A stretch of 64,000 nucleotides of DNA, taken from assembly GCA_963725315.1 (NCBI GenBank), contig CAVRYA010000012.1, forward strand, positions 1-64,000, written 5' to 3'. A program made the translations under genes and the position numbers. Source of the DNA: JBBRHQ01 sp963725315 (lineage in GTDB: Bacteria > Actinomycetota > Thermoleophilia > Solirubrobacterales > 70-9). The stretch's first letter is position 1; each line of letters starts with the position of its first letter. The notes under the pieces are model-generated. The model was not told where the DNA came from. It worked only from the letters and a program-made list of their open reading frames with translations, and did not search any database. Shown here in pieces: positions 49,610-58,879 of this stretch.

Positions 49610-50340
49610 GCGGAGCACCAGACGTAGCGCCGAGCCATCCGGAGATCGAGCGGATCGTCGCGCCCAATCCCGGGCCGATGACGCTCGAAGGCACCAACAC
49701 CTACCTGTATGGGTCCGACCCCTGCCTGTTGATCGACCCGGGCCCCGATGACGCCAACCACCTCGATGCGATCCGGGCGGCCGCCGGGCGCAGGGGAGGG
49801 ATCGGAGCCGTCCTCCTCACCCACGACCACGCCGACCACGCCGCCGCCGCCCCACGCCTCGGCGTCGAGGTGATCGCCCCGGCCCCCGGCGAAACGCTCA
49901 GCGGCCTGCGGGCGCTGGCGACGCCCGGGCACGCCGTCGACCACGTCTGCCTGATCAGCGGCGACGGGGTCTGCTTCAGCGGCGACCTCGTGCTCGGCGT
50001 CGGCTTCAGCTTCGTCCCGCCCGACGGCGGCTCGCTGGCTGCCTACATGGGCTCCCTGGAAGCGCTGCGGGCGGAGGATCTGGAGCTGATCTGCCCCGGC
50101 CACGGCCCCTGGATCACCGACCCCGCGGTGAAGCTGGCCGAATACGTCGAGCACCGGATGATGCGGGAGCGCCGCCTGCTCGCCGCCCTCGAGCGCGGCG
50201 AGCGCTCGCAGGGGGCGCTGCTGGCCGAGGTCTGGGACGACGTCCCGAAGGAGCTCCTGCCGGCGGCGGAGCTGACCATGCGGGCGCACCTCGCCAAGCT
50301 GGAGGCCGAGGGGCGGCTGCCTGAGGGCGTCGGCGGGTAG
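49606..50340 (+). CDS. MBL-fold metallohydrolase (LACTB2/ribonuclease-like)
   Basis: About 244 residues: 'RIVAPNPGPMTLEGTNTYLY' (family N-terminus), 'LLTHDHADHAAAAPRLGVEV' (H-x-H-x-D-H zinc ligands), 'ATPGHAVDHVCLI', 'GVCFSGDLVLGVG' and 'ELICPGHGPWI', followed by the C-terminal helical region 'HRMMRERRLLAALERGERSQ' typical of LACTB2-type proteins. These are zinc-dependent hydrolases or endoribonucleases. No ATG, GTG or TTG lies before the conserved N-terminus, so the start may be CTG overlapping the pafBC stop, or a base may be wrong. Likely co-transcribed with pafBC. Confidence 0.85.
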   Translation: MSGAPDVAPSHPEIERIVAPNPGPMTLEGTNTYLYGSDPCLLIDPGPDDANHLDAIRAAAGRRGGIGAVLLTHDHADHAAAAPRLGVEVIAPAPGETLSGLRALATPGHAVDHVCLISGDGVCFSGDLVLGVGFSFVPPDGGSLAAYMGSLEALRAEDLELICPGHGPWITDPAVKLAEYVEHRMMRERRLLAALERGERSQGALLAEVWDDVPKELLPAAELTMRAHLAKLEAEGRLPEGVGG

Positions 50341-50371
50341 CACTCGCGCCGGGGTCGTCGATACTTGCCGG

Positions 50372-52760
50372 GTGAAATCTCGTAGGGCCCGACAGAAGGT
50401 CGTGAGGGCGGCGCTTGCCGGCGCGGCGTCGGGCGCGCTCCTCGGCGCCGCAGCGATCGCCGTCGCCTGGCATTGGCTGTTGCGGCGGCCTTTGCCGAAG
50501 GCCGAGGGCAACCTCACGGTGGCGGGAATCGAAGGGCCGCTGGAGATCGCCCGGGATCGCTGGGGCAGTCCCTCACCTCACTGCCTCCACCCGCTCCGAC
50601 CTCTGGTTCGGGCAGGGGTTCGTCCACGCCCAGGACCGGCTCTGGCAGATGGACTTCTATCGCCGCGTCGCCTGCGGGCGGCTCTCGGAGATCGCCGGCG
50701 AGGCGGGGGTGCCCAGCGACCGGCTGATGCGCACCCTCGGCATCCGCTACCTCTCCGAGCGCGAGGAGGATTCGATCGACCCCGCGCTGCGCGCCTCGCT
50801 CGACTCCTACTGCGCCGGGGTCAACGCCGCCCATCGGACCCTTCGCTCCCTTCCCTTCGAGTTCGAGGTCCTCCGACTGGGCTTCGAGCCCTGGCGCCCG
50901 GCCGACGTCCTCAGCCTCGGCAAGCTCCTCTCCTTCGGGCTCTCCACCAATTGGGAGCGCGAGCTGCTGCGGGCCGACATGGTCCGGGCGCTCGGCGCGG
51001 AGCTGACCGTGCGCCTCGACCCCGCCTACCCGGCCGGGAACCCGATCGCGACCCAGGAGCGCTGGAGCGGGGAGGGGTTGGCGCTGGTCGAGCAGATCGA
51101 CGCAGTCCGAAGAGCTCTGGGTATGTCTGTGGAGGCCGGGGGCTCCAACAACTGGGCGGTGAGCGGCGCGCTCAGCTCGACCGGGGGACCGCTGATCGCC
51201 GGCGACCCCCACCTCTTCCCGAGCATGCCCGGGATCTGGCATCAGGTCAGCCTCGCCGAGGGCGGGCGCCGCGCCGCCGGCGCCGCGATGGCGGGGTTGC
51301 CGGGGATCCTGATGGGCCAGAACGACGACGTCGTCTGGACCTTCACCAACACCGTCGCCGACGTCCAGGATCTCTTCATCGAGCGGATCGAGGGAGATCG
51401 CTACCTGTTCGAGGGAGAGTGGCTGCCGCTGGAGGAGAGGGAGGAGGAGATCTCAGTCAAGGGCCGGGAGCGGCCCGAGAGCCTGCTGGTGCGCAGCACC
51501 CACCATGGCCCGATCGTCAACGAGGCGCTCGGCAGCGACACGGCCGAGCCGCTGGCGCTGAGCTGGGTCTCCCTGCAAGGGCCGACTGCCCACGAGGGGA
51601 TGTTCGGCGTCCTCGACGCCGGCTCCGGGGCGGAGCTGGTGGCGAGCCTGAGCGAGCACACGACGCCGGTCTCGAGCATGATCTGGGCCGACCGGGGCGG
51701 CTCGATCGGGTTCAAGGTGATCGGCACCCTGCCGCTCCGCCGCGGCGGCTGCCCCGACGTGCCCAAGCCGGGTTGGAGCGGGGAGTTCGAGTGGGAGGGC
51801 ACGGTCCCCTACGAGGAGCTGCCGGCCCTCACCGACCCCGAGAGCGGCTACCTGGTCACGGCGAACAACAGGGTCGTCGGCGACGACTATCCCCACCACG
51901 TGACCAGCGAGTGGTTCGACGGCTTCCGCGCCCTGCGGATCGAGCAGATGCTCGGTGAGAGCACCGAGCACGACCTCGACACCTTCCAGCGGATGCAGAC
52001 GGACGTCGTCTCGATCCCTGGCCTGGAAGCCGCCCGGCGCCTCGGCAGGCTGCGCCCGGAGGCCCAGCGGGAGATGCGTGCGATCGAGATGCTGCGGAGC
52101 TGGGATGGGCAGCTCGAGCCCTCCTCCGTCGCCGCTTCGATCTATCAGGCCTTCCTGCTGCGGCTCGCGAAGGAGGTCGCGCGGGCAGCGATCGGGGACC
52201 GTGACCTGGCCGAGCGCTGGCTCGACCGTGCCGACAACGGCTTCATGGCCCACGTCACCTCGCCCTGGCGCTGGCACTCGCACCTGATGGACCTCTGGGC
52301 GGAGGCCGACGAGGGCCTGATCGGCCGGCCCTGGGACGAGCTTGTCCTCGACTCCCTGCGGGCGGCGCTCGACGACCTCGAGACGCGCTTCGGCACCGAC
52401 CCCGAGGGCTGGCGCTGGGGGGAGGTGCACGAGATGGAGTTCTCGCACCCGCTCGGCGCTGCCAACCCGGTGCTCGGCAGGCTGCTGAACCGGCGCCTGC
52501 GCTGCGGCGGCGCCCAGGAGACCGTCTGTCAGGTCGCCTTCGACCCCAACGACCCCTACCGGGCGGTCTGGGCACCGAGCTGGAGGATGGTGGCCGACCC
52601 CGCCGACCCGGCCGGCTCGCGCTGGCAGGCGTTCACGGGGCAGTCCGGGCATCCCGGCAGCGCCCACTACGACGACCTGCAGGGACGCTGGCTGCGGGGC
52701 GAGATGCAGCCGATGGCGGGCGAGGGGCCCTGGCGGGAGTTGACGCTGGAGCCGGAGTGA
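50372..52760 (+). CDS. penicillin acylase family Ntn-hydrolase (one frameshift)
   Basis: From GTG 50372 there is an N-terminal hydrophobic anchor ('ALAGAASGALLGAAAIAVAW'), then 'GIEGPLEIARDRWG', a one-base shift near 50566, and 'PHLTASTRSDLWFGQGFVHA' plus 'QDRLWQMDFYRR' (family opening). The autoprocessing site is 'GGSNNWAVSG' near residue 260, where the Ser becomes the catalytic N-terminal nucleophile of the beta subunit. 'GLPGILMGQNDDVVWTFTNT' and 'STHHGPIVNEALGS' follow. The total is about 795 residues, normal for the family. Members hydrolyse penicillins, acyl-homoserine lactones or other amides outside the cytoplasm. The substrate cannot be inferred. The start of the PPOX gene overlaps its stop (GTGA). 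Confidence 0.9.
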
Positions 52761-53225
52761 GCCGGCGCGGACCAGATCGTCCTCGACCGCTCGGAGCTGC
52801 GGGCGCTGCTGGAGTCCGAGCGGGTGGTGGTCGTCTCCAGCATCGGCCCCCGCGGCTGGCCCCACTCGATGCCGCTCTGGTACGTGCCGCGCGATGGCGA
52901 GATCTGGATCTGGACCTACGCCAAGTCCCAGAAGGTGCGGAACCTCGAGCGCGACCCGAGGGCGACGCTGCTGATTGAGACAGGCCACGACTACAGCGAG
53001 CTGCGGGGGGCGATGATCGAGGCCGAGGCGGTGATCCACCGCGACCCCGGGACCGTCGTCGGGTTCGCCGAGGAGCTCACCGTTCGCTACAGCGAGGGAA
53101 TCTCCTCGGTGGAGGGGGACGCCAAGGCCGCGCTGGAGGCGCAGGCTCCGAAGCGGGTGGCGATCCAGTTCCGGGCCGTGCGGACGGCCAGCTGGGATCA
53201 CTCGAAGCTCGGCGGCAGCTATTGA
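52757..53225 (+). CDS. pyridoxamine 5'-phosphate oxidase (PPOX) superfamily protein (probable frameshift near the N-terminus)
   Basis: The main frame gives 'LESERVVVVSSIGPRGWPHS', 'MPLWYVPRDGEIWIWTYAKS', 'QKVRNLERDPRATLLIETG' and 'RVAIQFRAVRTASWDHSKLG'. This is the split-barrel flavin-binding fold of F420- or FMN-dependent PPOX proteins common in Actinobacteria. The frame extends upstream as 'DQIVLDRSELRALLE' but has no start codon. GTG 52757, which overlaps the acylase stop, is in another frame, so a one-base shift near 52770 is inferred. About 155 residues in total. The cofactor and substrate are not determinable. Confidence 0.8.
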
Positions 53226-54420
53226 CGCTGCGGGGGGAACCGCTACCGGGGCGGGGGAGCCGGGTTTGGGCGAAGGTGGGACGATCACGGCTCCAGATTC
53301 CGCTGGCCCTGGCGGCGGCGCTGTTCGCGGCCCTTGCGCTCTGCCCATCGGGCGCGACGGCCCGCCTACCGCCGAGGTTCTTCGGGGTCGTCACTCAGCA
53401 GCGCCCCTCCGACGCCGACGCGCGGTGGATGAGCGCCGGCGGGATCGAATCGGTTCGCATCGGGGTCTCCTGGGAGGCGGTGGAGCCAACCCCGCCGGAG
53501 GAGCCCGCGGCGCCGGGCGAGGCGCCGCACCACAGCTACCGGTGGAGCGACATCGATCGCCAGGTCGAGGTCGCGGCAAGCCATGACCTCGAGGTGCTGC
53601 CCTTCCTCTACCGCACCCCTGGTTGGCTCACCAAATCCGATCGGACCCTGCCGACTCGAAGCAAGGCCCAGAGAGGCGCCTGGAGGGCTTTCGTCAGGGC
53701 CGCGGTCCGCCGCTACGGCCCGGGAGGCGACTTCTGGGTCGAGCACTCTCCCTTCTCTCCCGATCCCCTGCCGCTGCGGCCGATCCGCCGCTGGCAGATC
53801 TGGAACGAGGAGAACTTCCACTACTTCGCCTTCCCGGTCTCGCCGGGCGACTACTCCCGGCTGCTCGCGGTCGCCGCGAAGGCGATCCGCAGCGTGGACC
53901 CCGGCGCCCGGGTCCTCCTCGGCGGCCTCTACGGGCGCCCCAGCGGGAACCTGCCGAGGGCGATGCCGGCGCCCCGCTACCTGCAGCGCCTCTACGCGAT
54001 CCCAGGGATCAGGAGGTCCTTCGACGATGCCGCTGTCCATCCCTATGCGCCCGGCGCCGGCGGGATGGTGAGGCTGGTCGAGGAGGCGCGGCGGGTGATC
54101 GTCAAGCACCACGATGACGCCGGCATCTTCGTCACCGAGTTCGGCTGGGGCTCGCAGGACGGCCGCCGCGCGGCCGAGTTCGAGCGCGGCCTGCGCGGCC
54201 AGGCCCGCCAGCTGCGCCGCGCCTACCGCCTGCTGATCGGCGCCCGGCACCGGCTGAGGCTGCGAGGCACCTACTGGTTCTCCTGGAAGGACGCGAAGCG
54301 CGGCCCGGGCGTCTGCCGGATCTGCAACTCGACCGGCCTCTTCCGCCGCGGGGCCGGCTTCGAGGCGAAGCCGGCCTGGAAGGCCTTCACGACTTCACCG
54401 GCGGGCACACCTTTCCGCAT
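53222..54420 (+). CDS. secreted glycosyl hydrolase (GH39/GH5-like TIM barrel)
   Basis: A signal peptide ('LQIPLALAAALFAALALCPS') precedes 'RFFGVVTQQRPSDADARWMS', 'GIESVRIGVSWEAVEPTPPE', 'EVLPFLYRTPGWL'. The acid/base motif is 'RRWQIWNEENFHYFAF' (N-E) and the nucleophile 'AGIFVTEFGWGSQDG' (T-E-F-G-W) about 100 residues later, the clan GH-A pattern seen in GH39-like enzymes. The C-terminus 'RGTYWFSWKDAKRGPGVCRI' and 'CNSTGLFRRGAGFEAKPAWK' closes the barrel. The frame runs past 54420 over a terminator hairpin and into the antisense of the next gene, so the real stop has probably been lost by a one-base error near 54390-54420. TTG 53222 overlaps the PPOX stop. Confidence 0.82.
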
Positions 54421-54421
54421 T

Positions 54422-54445
54422 GGGGCGGCTGCACGGGGCCGCCCC
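54422..54445. terminator. bidirectional GC hairpin between convergent genes
   Basis: GGGGCGGC and GCCGCCCC form a perfect 8-bp stem with an 8-nt loop. It is located between the secreted glycosyl hydrolase (plus) and the dioxygenase array (minus, stop at 54450), where a shared terminator would be expected. There is no T-tract. Confidence 0.5.
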
Positions 54446-54449
54446 GGGG

Positions 54450-55469
54450 TCAGACGGCGAGGGGCACGTATCCGTCCGGGAAGCTGGACGGCCCGAAGAA
54501 CCAGCTCTCGATCGCGTAGCGGTCATCGGGCATCGAGGGGTCCGAGGCCGTCTGATGCAGGAAGAGCTCGTCGAAGAGGAGCGCGTCGCCGGGCTCGAAG
54601 ATCGGACGCAGGATCCCTGCATCGCCTGCCGCTTCCTCTGCGACGGCGGCGGAGACCTGGGTCTCGAGGAACGTTCCGTCGGTGCCGGTGGCGACGAAGT
54701 CCTCCAACCGGCGCGGAACGAGGTCGAGCCCTGGAGCGGTGTCACCGCAGTGCGAGAGCGAGAGCCAGACGTTCATCGCCCGCACCTCGCCGAGGAAGCG
54801 GCCGTCCTGGTGCCAGGCGCCGGGAGTGCCAGGGCTGGCCTTTCGCAGGGTGGATTTCTGGGCCGATACGGCGGGCGGCTCGCCCAGGTACTCGGCGATC
54901 ACCTGCGGCAGCCCGGCGCCGCTCGAAGGCGGTCAGCATCTCGAACAGGAGCTTGGGCGAGTCGGCGGCAAGCACCCCGCCGCCCTCGGCGACCCAGGAG
55001 CGCTCTCCGACCAGATAGGGCGGATCGGGCTCGAGCTCGTCGTAGTAGCCCTCGGGAGCTTCGCCCCCTGCCTCGATCGCATCGCGGGCGGCGAAGGCGC
55101 GGTCGATCTCCTGCGCCAGGTAGACGGGCGTGCTCGACCTCCATCAGGCCCGGGATCAGCAGGCACCCGTGGCTGAGCACCGCGGCACGCAGCGAGCCGG
55201 CGGTCAGCTCCCCCGGGCGCAGGGCGGGCAGGCCCCGCTCCTCGGCCGGAACCGTCGGCGCCGGGGACGCGAACTCGGGGTTCTCCGGGGCGGCGCCGAC
55301 CAACTCCTTTCCGGCGAGGTGGCGCAGTCGCGGATCCGGCGCTCGATCTCGGGGTCGCGGCTCTCGCGGTTTCGCTCCGAGAGGGTGGCGATCTCCTGCA
55401 TGAGCTCGGAGGGCCGGCTTCGGCGACCGAGGTGCCGTTTCCCTTGCCGTGTCGTCGAAGGAATCGCAT
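54450..55469 (-). CDS. PhyH-like Fe(II)/2-oxoglutarate dioxygenase, array member 1 (frameshifts)
   Basis: Reconstructed across frames: an N-terminal helix 'EIATLSERNRESRDPEIERR' and 'LRHLAGKELVGAAPENPEF', then 'LTAGSLRAAVLSHGCLLIPG', 'SWVAEGGGVLAADSPKLLFE'. The intact C-terminal half has 'MIAEYLGEPPAVSAQKSTLR', 'GAWHQDGRFLGEVRAMNVWL' (metal H-x-D), 'FEPGDALLFDELFLHQTASD' (distal His) and 'DRYAIESWFFGP' (Arg for 2-oxoglutarate). These are the ligands of phytanoyl-CoA dioxygenase-type enzymes. Shifts occur near 54900, 55110 and 55325. Its start (55469) is 4 bp from the next member's stop, so the array is one transcript. Probably oxidises or hydroxylates a sugar or lipid building block; the substrate is unknown. 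Confidence 0.72.
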
Positions 55470-55473
55470 CGGC

Positions 55474-56475
55474 TCAGGCTGCGAACGGGGCGTAGCTCCC
55501 CGGCCATCGCGACGGTCCGAAGAACCAGCTCTCGATCGCGTAGCGGTCGTTCGGCATCGACGGGATCCGATCCGGTCTGGTGCAGGAACATCTCGTCGAA
55601 GAGGAGCGCGTCGCCGGGCTCGAAGATCGGCCGCAGGATGCCGTCCTCGCCGGCGGCCTCCTCGGCCACCGCATCGGAGACCTGGGTAGTCGAGGTAGGT
55701 TCCCTCGGTGCCGGTGGCGACGAAGTGGTCGAGGTGGCGCGGGACCAGGTCGAGGCCGGGCGCCTCGTCGCCGCAGCGGGACAGCGAGAGCCAGACGTTC
55801 ATCGCCGTGACCTCGCCCAGGAAGCGGCCGTCCTGGTGCCAGGCGCCCGGGATGTCGGGACTCGCCTTGCGCAGGGTCGACTTCTGCAGTGAGACCGCGG
55901 GCCGCTCGCCGAGGTAGTCGGCGATCACCTCGCGCAGGCCGCGTGCGCTCGAACAGGTCGAGCGTGTCGAACATCAGCTTCGGCGAGTCGCCGACGAGGA
56001 CGCCCCCGTCTTCGGCGATCCAGTCGCGGTTGGGCTCCTCGAAGCGGGGGTTCGGCTCGAACTCCTCGTAGAGGCCGCGGCGCCGGCTCCGTTGCTGCCC
56101 TGCTCCCGGGCCTCGAGCGCCCCGTCTATCGCCGACGCCAGCGAGGCGGCCTCGTCCCGGCTCGGCCAGGCCGCGGACAAGGAGGCAGCCGCCGTCGAGG
56201 ATGCGCCGCCCGCAGCGCCGCCGGCGTCGAAGTCTCCGGGAGCGGCCTCGGGTAGGCCGCTCTCCCCGATCGGCACCGGGGAGCCGGGCTCGGCCACGGT
56301 GGCGGCTCGGTCGGCGTTGTCGAGGAGCCAGATTCCCGCCTGCGTGGCGCAGGCGCAGGATGCGGCTCTCGACCTCGGGATCCCGGCGCTCGCGGTTCTC
56401 GCGACTGAGCGCATCGATCTCCTCGAACTCCTTCTCCGCCTTGCGCTTTTGCGTGTCGAAAATCAAGCGCACCAC
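55474..56475 (-). CDS. PhyH-like Fe(II)/2-oxoglutarate dioxygenase, array member 2 (frameshifts)
   Basis: Starts with GTG near 56475: 'VVRLIFDTQKRKAEKEFEEI' then 'DALSRENRERRDPEVESRIL', the N-terminal helix shared by all members. The core has 'MIADYLGERPAVSLQKSTLR', 'GAWHQDGRFLGEVTAMNVWL', 'RCGDEAPGLDLVPRHLDHFV', 'FEPGDALLFDEMFLHQTGSD' and the ending 'SYAPFAA'. The H-x-D and distal His are kept. Shifts lie near 55690, 55940, 56080 and 56350. It is very similar to member 1 over the last 150 residues, which points to recent duplication. Confidence 0.72.
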   Translation of the reverse strand: MVRLIFDTQKRKAEKEFEEIDALSRENRERRDPEVESRILRLRHAGGNLAPRQRRPSRHRGRARLPGADRGERPTRGRSRRLRRRRRCGRRILDGGCLLVRGLAEPGRGRLAGVGDRRGARGPGAGQQRSRRRGLYEEFEPNPRFEEPNRDWIAEDGGVLVGDSPKLMFDTLDLFERTRPARGDRRLPRRAARGLTAEVDPAQGESRHPGRLAPGRPLPGRGHGDERLALAVPLRRRGARPRPGPAPPRPLRRHRHRGNLPRLPRSPMRWPRRPPARTASCGRSSSPATRSSSTRCSCTRPDRIPSMPNDRYAIESWFFGPSRWPGSYAPFAA

Positions 56476-56511
56476 GCTCGCTTTCGATAGTCGATCTGCG
56501 GGCCGGGAATC

Positions 56512-57181
56512 TAGCAGGGTCGATTGGGCTCGGCGCCGGCCTACGGCCCTCGCGAAGCGAGCCGGCCCCCGCTCGGTCGAGGCGCGTGGCCGGCACGCCC
56601 TCCACGGCCGCACCCCTTTCGACGTCGTCCAGGACCACGGCGCCCTCGCCGATCCGCGCCCCTGCCGCGACCGTGATCGGGCCCAGGACCTTGGCGCCGG
56701 TGCCGACCTCGACATCCGCCTCCAACCGCGGCCCCTGCGCAATTCCCGGCGCGCAGGCCCACTGTGACGAAGGGCGAGATCACCGTTCCGGTCCCGATCT
56801 CCACGAATCCGTCGATCACCACCTGGCCGTGGACGATGTAGACGCCGGGAGCGATGAACACCGGGTCGCCGATCGAGAGCTGGGCGATGGACATCGCGAA
56901 GCGGTGGGCAAGCCGGGGCAGGATCGGTACTCCCAGCGCCTGCAGCCGCGCCTTCAGCCTGTAGGAGACCTGAGCAAGAAAGGCGTCGGTGACCCAGATC
57001 AGACGGAAGACCTGGAGCCAAGCATCGACCGAGACCTGAACTCGCTGCGTTCGCCTCGATGCTCAAACGCGGCCCGCGCGTCGGCGAGCACGGCCTCCCC
57101 GATCCGCGGATGCCGGGAGCGAACCTCGACGATCCAGGCGCCCGGATCCGGCTGCTGCACGTCCGCTCGCCCAGGTGCCAC
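56512..57181 (-). CDS. left-handed beta-helix (serine acetyltransferase-like) acyltransferase 1 (frameshifts)
   Basis: The N-terminal helical part is 'VRSRHPRIGEAVLADARAAF' and 'EHRGERSEFRSR', then after a shift 'IWVTDAFLAQVSYRLKARLQ', 'MSIAQLSIGDPVFIAPGVYI' and 'VHGQVVIDGFVEIGTGTVIS'. After another shift it ends with hexapeptide repeats 'VEVGTGAKVLGPITVAAGAR' and 'IGEGAVVLDDVERGAAVEGV'. The [LIV]-G-x-x-x-x hexapeptide pattern forms a left-handed beta-helix. Such enzymes transfer acetyl or other acyl groups from CoA to sugars or serine. A paralogue with the same layout is at 60572-61188. GTG 57181 and a stop near 56512 are estimates. It is placed between two dioxygenases in one transcript. 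Confidence 0.7.
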
Positions 57182-57191
57182 CGGCAGGCGC

Positions 57192-58244
57192 CTAGGACGC
57201 GAGCGGCACGTACATCTCGGGAAATGCGGAAGGTCCGAAGAACCAGCTCTCGACCGCGTATCGCGGCTTCGACATCTCCGGCTCGGCGGCGGTCTTGTGC
57301 AGGAACAGCTCGTCGAAGAGCAGGGCATCGCCGGGCTCGAAGATCGGACGGACCATCTCCACGCCCTCGGCGCTCTCCTCCGCCTTGACCTGCGCCACCG
57401 ACCAGCTGCCCAAGCTCCCTCGGTCCCGGGTTTCCACGATGTGGTCGACGCGACGGGGCACGATGTCGAGGCCGGGTGCGTCGTCGCCGCAGTGCGAGAG
57501 GCAGAGCCACACGTTGAGGGCTCGCACATCGCCCAGGAAGGCACCGTCCTGGTGCCACGCGCCGGAGTCTATGAACCCGGGGAGGGCCTTGCGCAGCGTC
57601 GTCTTCTGCGCGGAGATCGCAGGCCGCTCGCCGAGGTATGCCTCGATCACCTCGGAGAGGCCGGCGCGCTCCAGCGCCGAGAGCACCTCGAAGGAGACCC
57701 TGGGCGAGTCCACCGCCAGGACTCCTCCGCCCCTCTCGACCCAGGGTCTGTCGGCGATCTCGGGGATAGGGGGGAGCCGGAACGAACTCCTCGTAGTACT
57801 CGTTCGGGCTCGCCGCGCCGCCGGAGACCGCATCGCGAGCCTCGAATGCCCTCTCGACCTCCGCCGCGAGCTCGAGCGCCCGATCCGTTCCCAGCAGACC
57901 GCGCACCAGGAGGCACCCGCTGCGCAGGATCGCCGCCCGCAGCAACTCCGGAGCGAGATCGGCTGGCGAGACCATCGGCATGCCCGAGTCCGGCGAGAGC
58001 TGCTCGAATGCCGGCTCGGGATTGTTGACCTCGCGCTCCGGCTGGCCGAGGAGCTCGTACCGGCGAGGTGCCTGAGCTCCAGCAGGCGCCGCTCCTTGCC
58101 CGGATCCCGCTTCTCGAGGTTGCCCCGGGTCAGCGCCGCGATCTCGGCGTAGGCGTCCTCGATGCTCAGTTCGCCGCCCGCTGCGGGAGCTTCCGCGGGC
58201 GAAGCTTCGTCGAGGACCTCGTGCCGGGCCTTCCGGAAGATCAT
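57192..58244 (-). CDS. PhyH-like Fe(II)/2-oxoglutarate dioxygenase, array member 3
   Basis: A 350-codon open frame whose ends read as real protein: 'MIFRKARHEVLDEASPAEAP' and 'ALTRGNLEKRDPGKERRLLE' at the start; 'VIEAYLGERPAISAQKTTLR', 'GAWHQDGAFLGDVRALNVWL' (H-x-D), 'FEPGDALLFDELFLHKTAAE' (distal His) and 'PRYAVESWFFGPSAFPEMYV' at the end. The middle (about 57780-58050) is out of frame by two compensating shifts; the right frame there gives 'DLAPELLRAAILRSGCLLVR' and 'LAAEVERAFEARDAVSGG'. It is the best-preserved member and the first dioxygenase in the transcript. Ends 11 bp before the acyltransferase start. Confidence 0.78.
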   Translation of the reverse strand: MIFRKARHEVLDEASPAEAPAAGGELSIEDAYAEIAALTRGNLEKRDPGKERRLLELRHLAGTSSSASRSARSTIPSRHSSSSRRTRACRWSRQPISLRSCCGRRSCAAGASWCAVCWERIGRSSSRRRSRGHSRLAMRSPAARRARTSTTRSSFRLPPIPEIADRPWVERGGGVLAVDSPRVSFEVLSALERAGLSEVIEAYLGERPAISAQKTTLRKALPGFIDSGAWHQDGAFLGDVRALNVWLCLSHCGDDAPGLDIVPRRVDHIVETRDRGSLGSWSVAQVKAEESAEGVEMVRPIFEPGDALLFDELFLHKTAAEPEMSKPRYAVESWFFGPSAFPEMYVPLAS

Positions 58245-58297
58245 CGGGATCTAGATTACACGGGGCTCTGGCGAACGCCCAGACCTGCACCGGCAGA

Positions 58298-58860
58298 TCA
58301 GGGTCGTTGCGCAGCCGAGTGCCAGGGCCGGTAGGCGGACCAGCGCCGGAGGTTCCCGACGACGCACTGCCGGTTGCCCCAGGTATCGACGTGCTCCACC
58401 GTCAGGCCGGCGCCGCTCGAGCAGGGTCTGCAGTCCGCGCGGAGTGAAGCGCCAGTAGTCGTTCATCCCGTACGCCGGCAGCTCGTGGACCCTGATCAGG
58501 AAGGGCGTTGAGACGATCACGTGCCCGCCCGGCTCGCGAGGAGGCGCAGGTTCGACGCGCGCCCCACGGGTCGGCCACGTGCTCGAGCACCTGCTCGCAG
58601 ATCACCACGTCGAACGCGTCGCTCGGCTCGGAGGGGGGCGACAGGTCGAACTCGGGGTAGTTGAGGCTGCGAGCTCTTCCACGCCTCTGCCGCGTGCGAG
58701 TCGCCGCTGATCTCGGCGGCGGACTTGGGCTCCGGGCCGAGAGACGCGATGTGCGGCCGCGATCGCCTCGTTCAGGACCACGCCGCTGCCAGTGATCGTT
58801 CGGGCCGACCGGCCTCCGGGGAAGGCCGTCCTGTCGAGCGGTCGGCGCCACGCGGCGGAT
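58298..58860 (-). pseudogene. class I SAM-dependent methyltransferase, frameshifted
   Basis: Readable parts are 'LNYPEFDLSPPSEPSDAFDV', 'VVICEQVLEHVADPWGA', 'VIVSTPFLIRVHELPAYGMN' and 'DYWRFTPRGLQTLLER', then 'RWSAYRPWHSAAQRP' at the stop (58298). These are the acidic motif II, the E-Q-V-L-E-H-V post-II motif and the D-Y-W-R-F-T-P signature of methyltransferases often found in surface-glycan clusters. The N-terminal SAM-binding G-x-G-x-G is hidden by shifts. Three or more indels; the start near 58860 is uncertain. Located between the dioxygenase array and a glycosyltransferase. Confidence 0.6.
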
Positions 58861-58879
58861 GAGCGGCGCGGCGAGCCTC

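Noticed and set aside
55474..58290. A single 938-codon minus-strand frame covering the dioxygenase array
   Set aside because: It is a patchwork: conserved pieces of two dioxygenases appear in it only in part, with long Arg/Pro-rich out-of-frame stretches. The separate reconstructed genes explain the sequence better.
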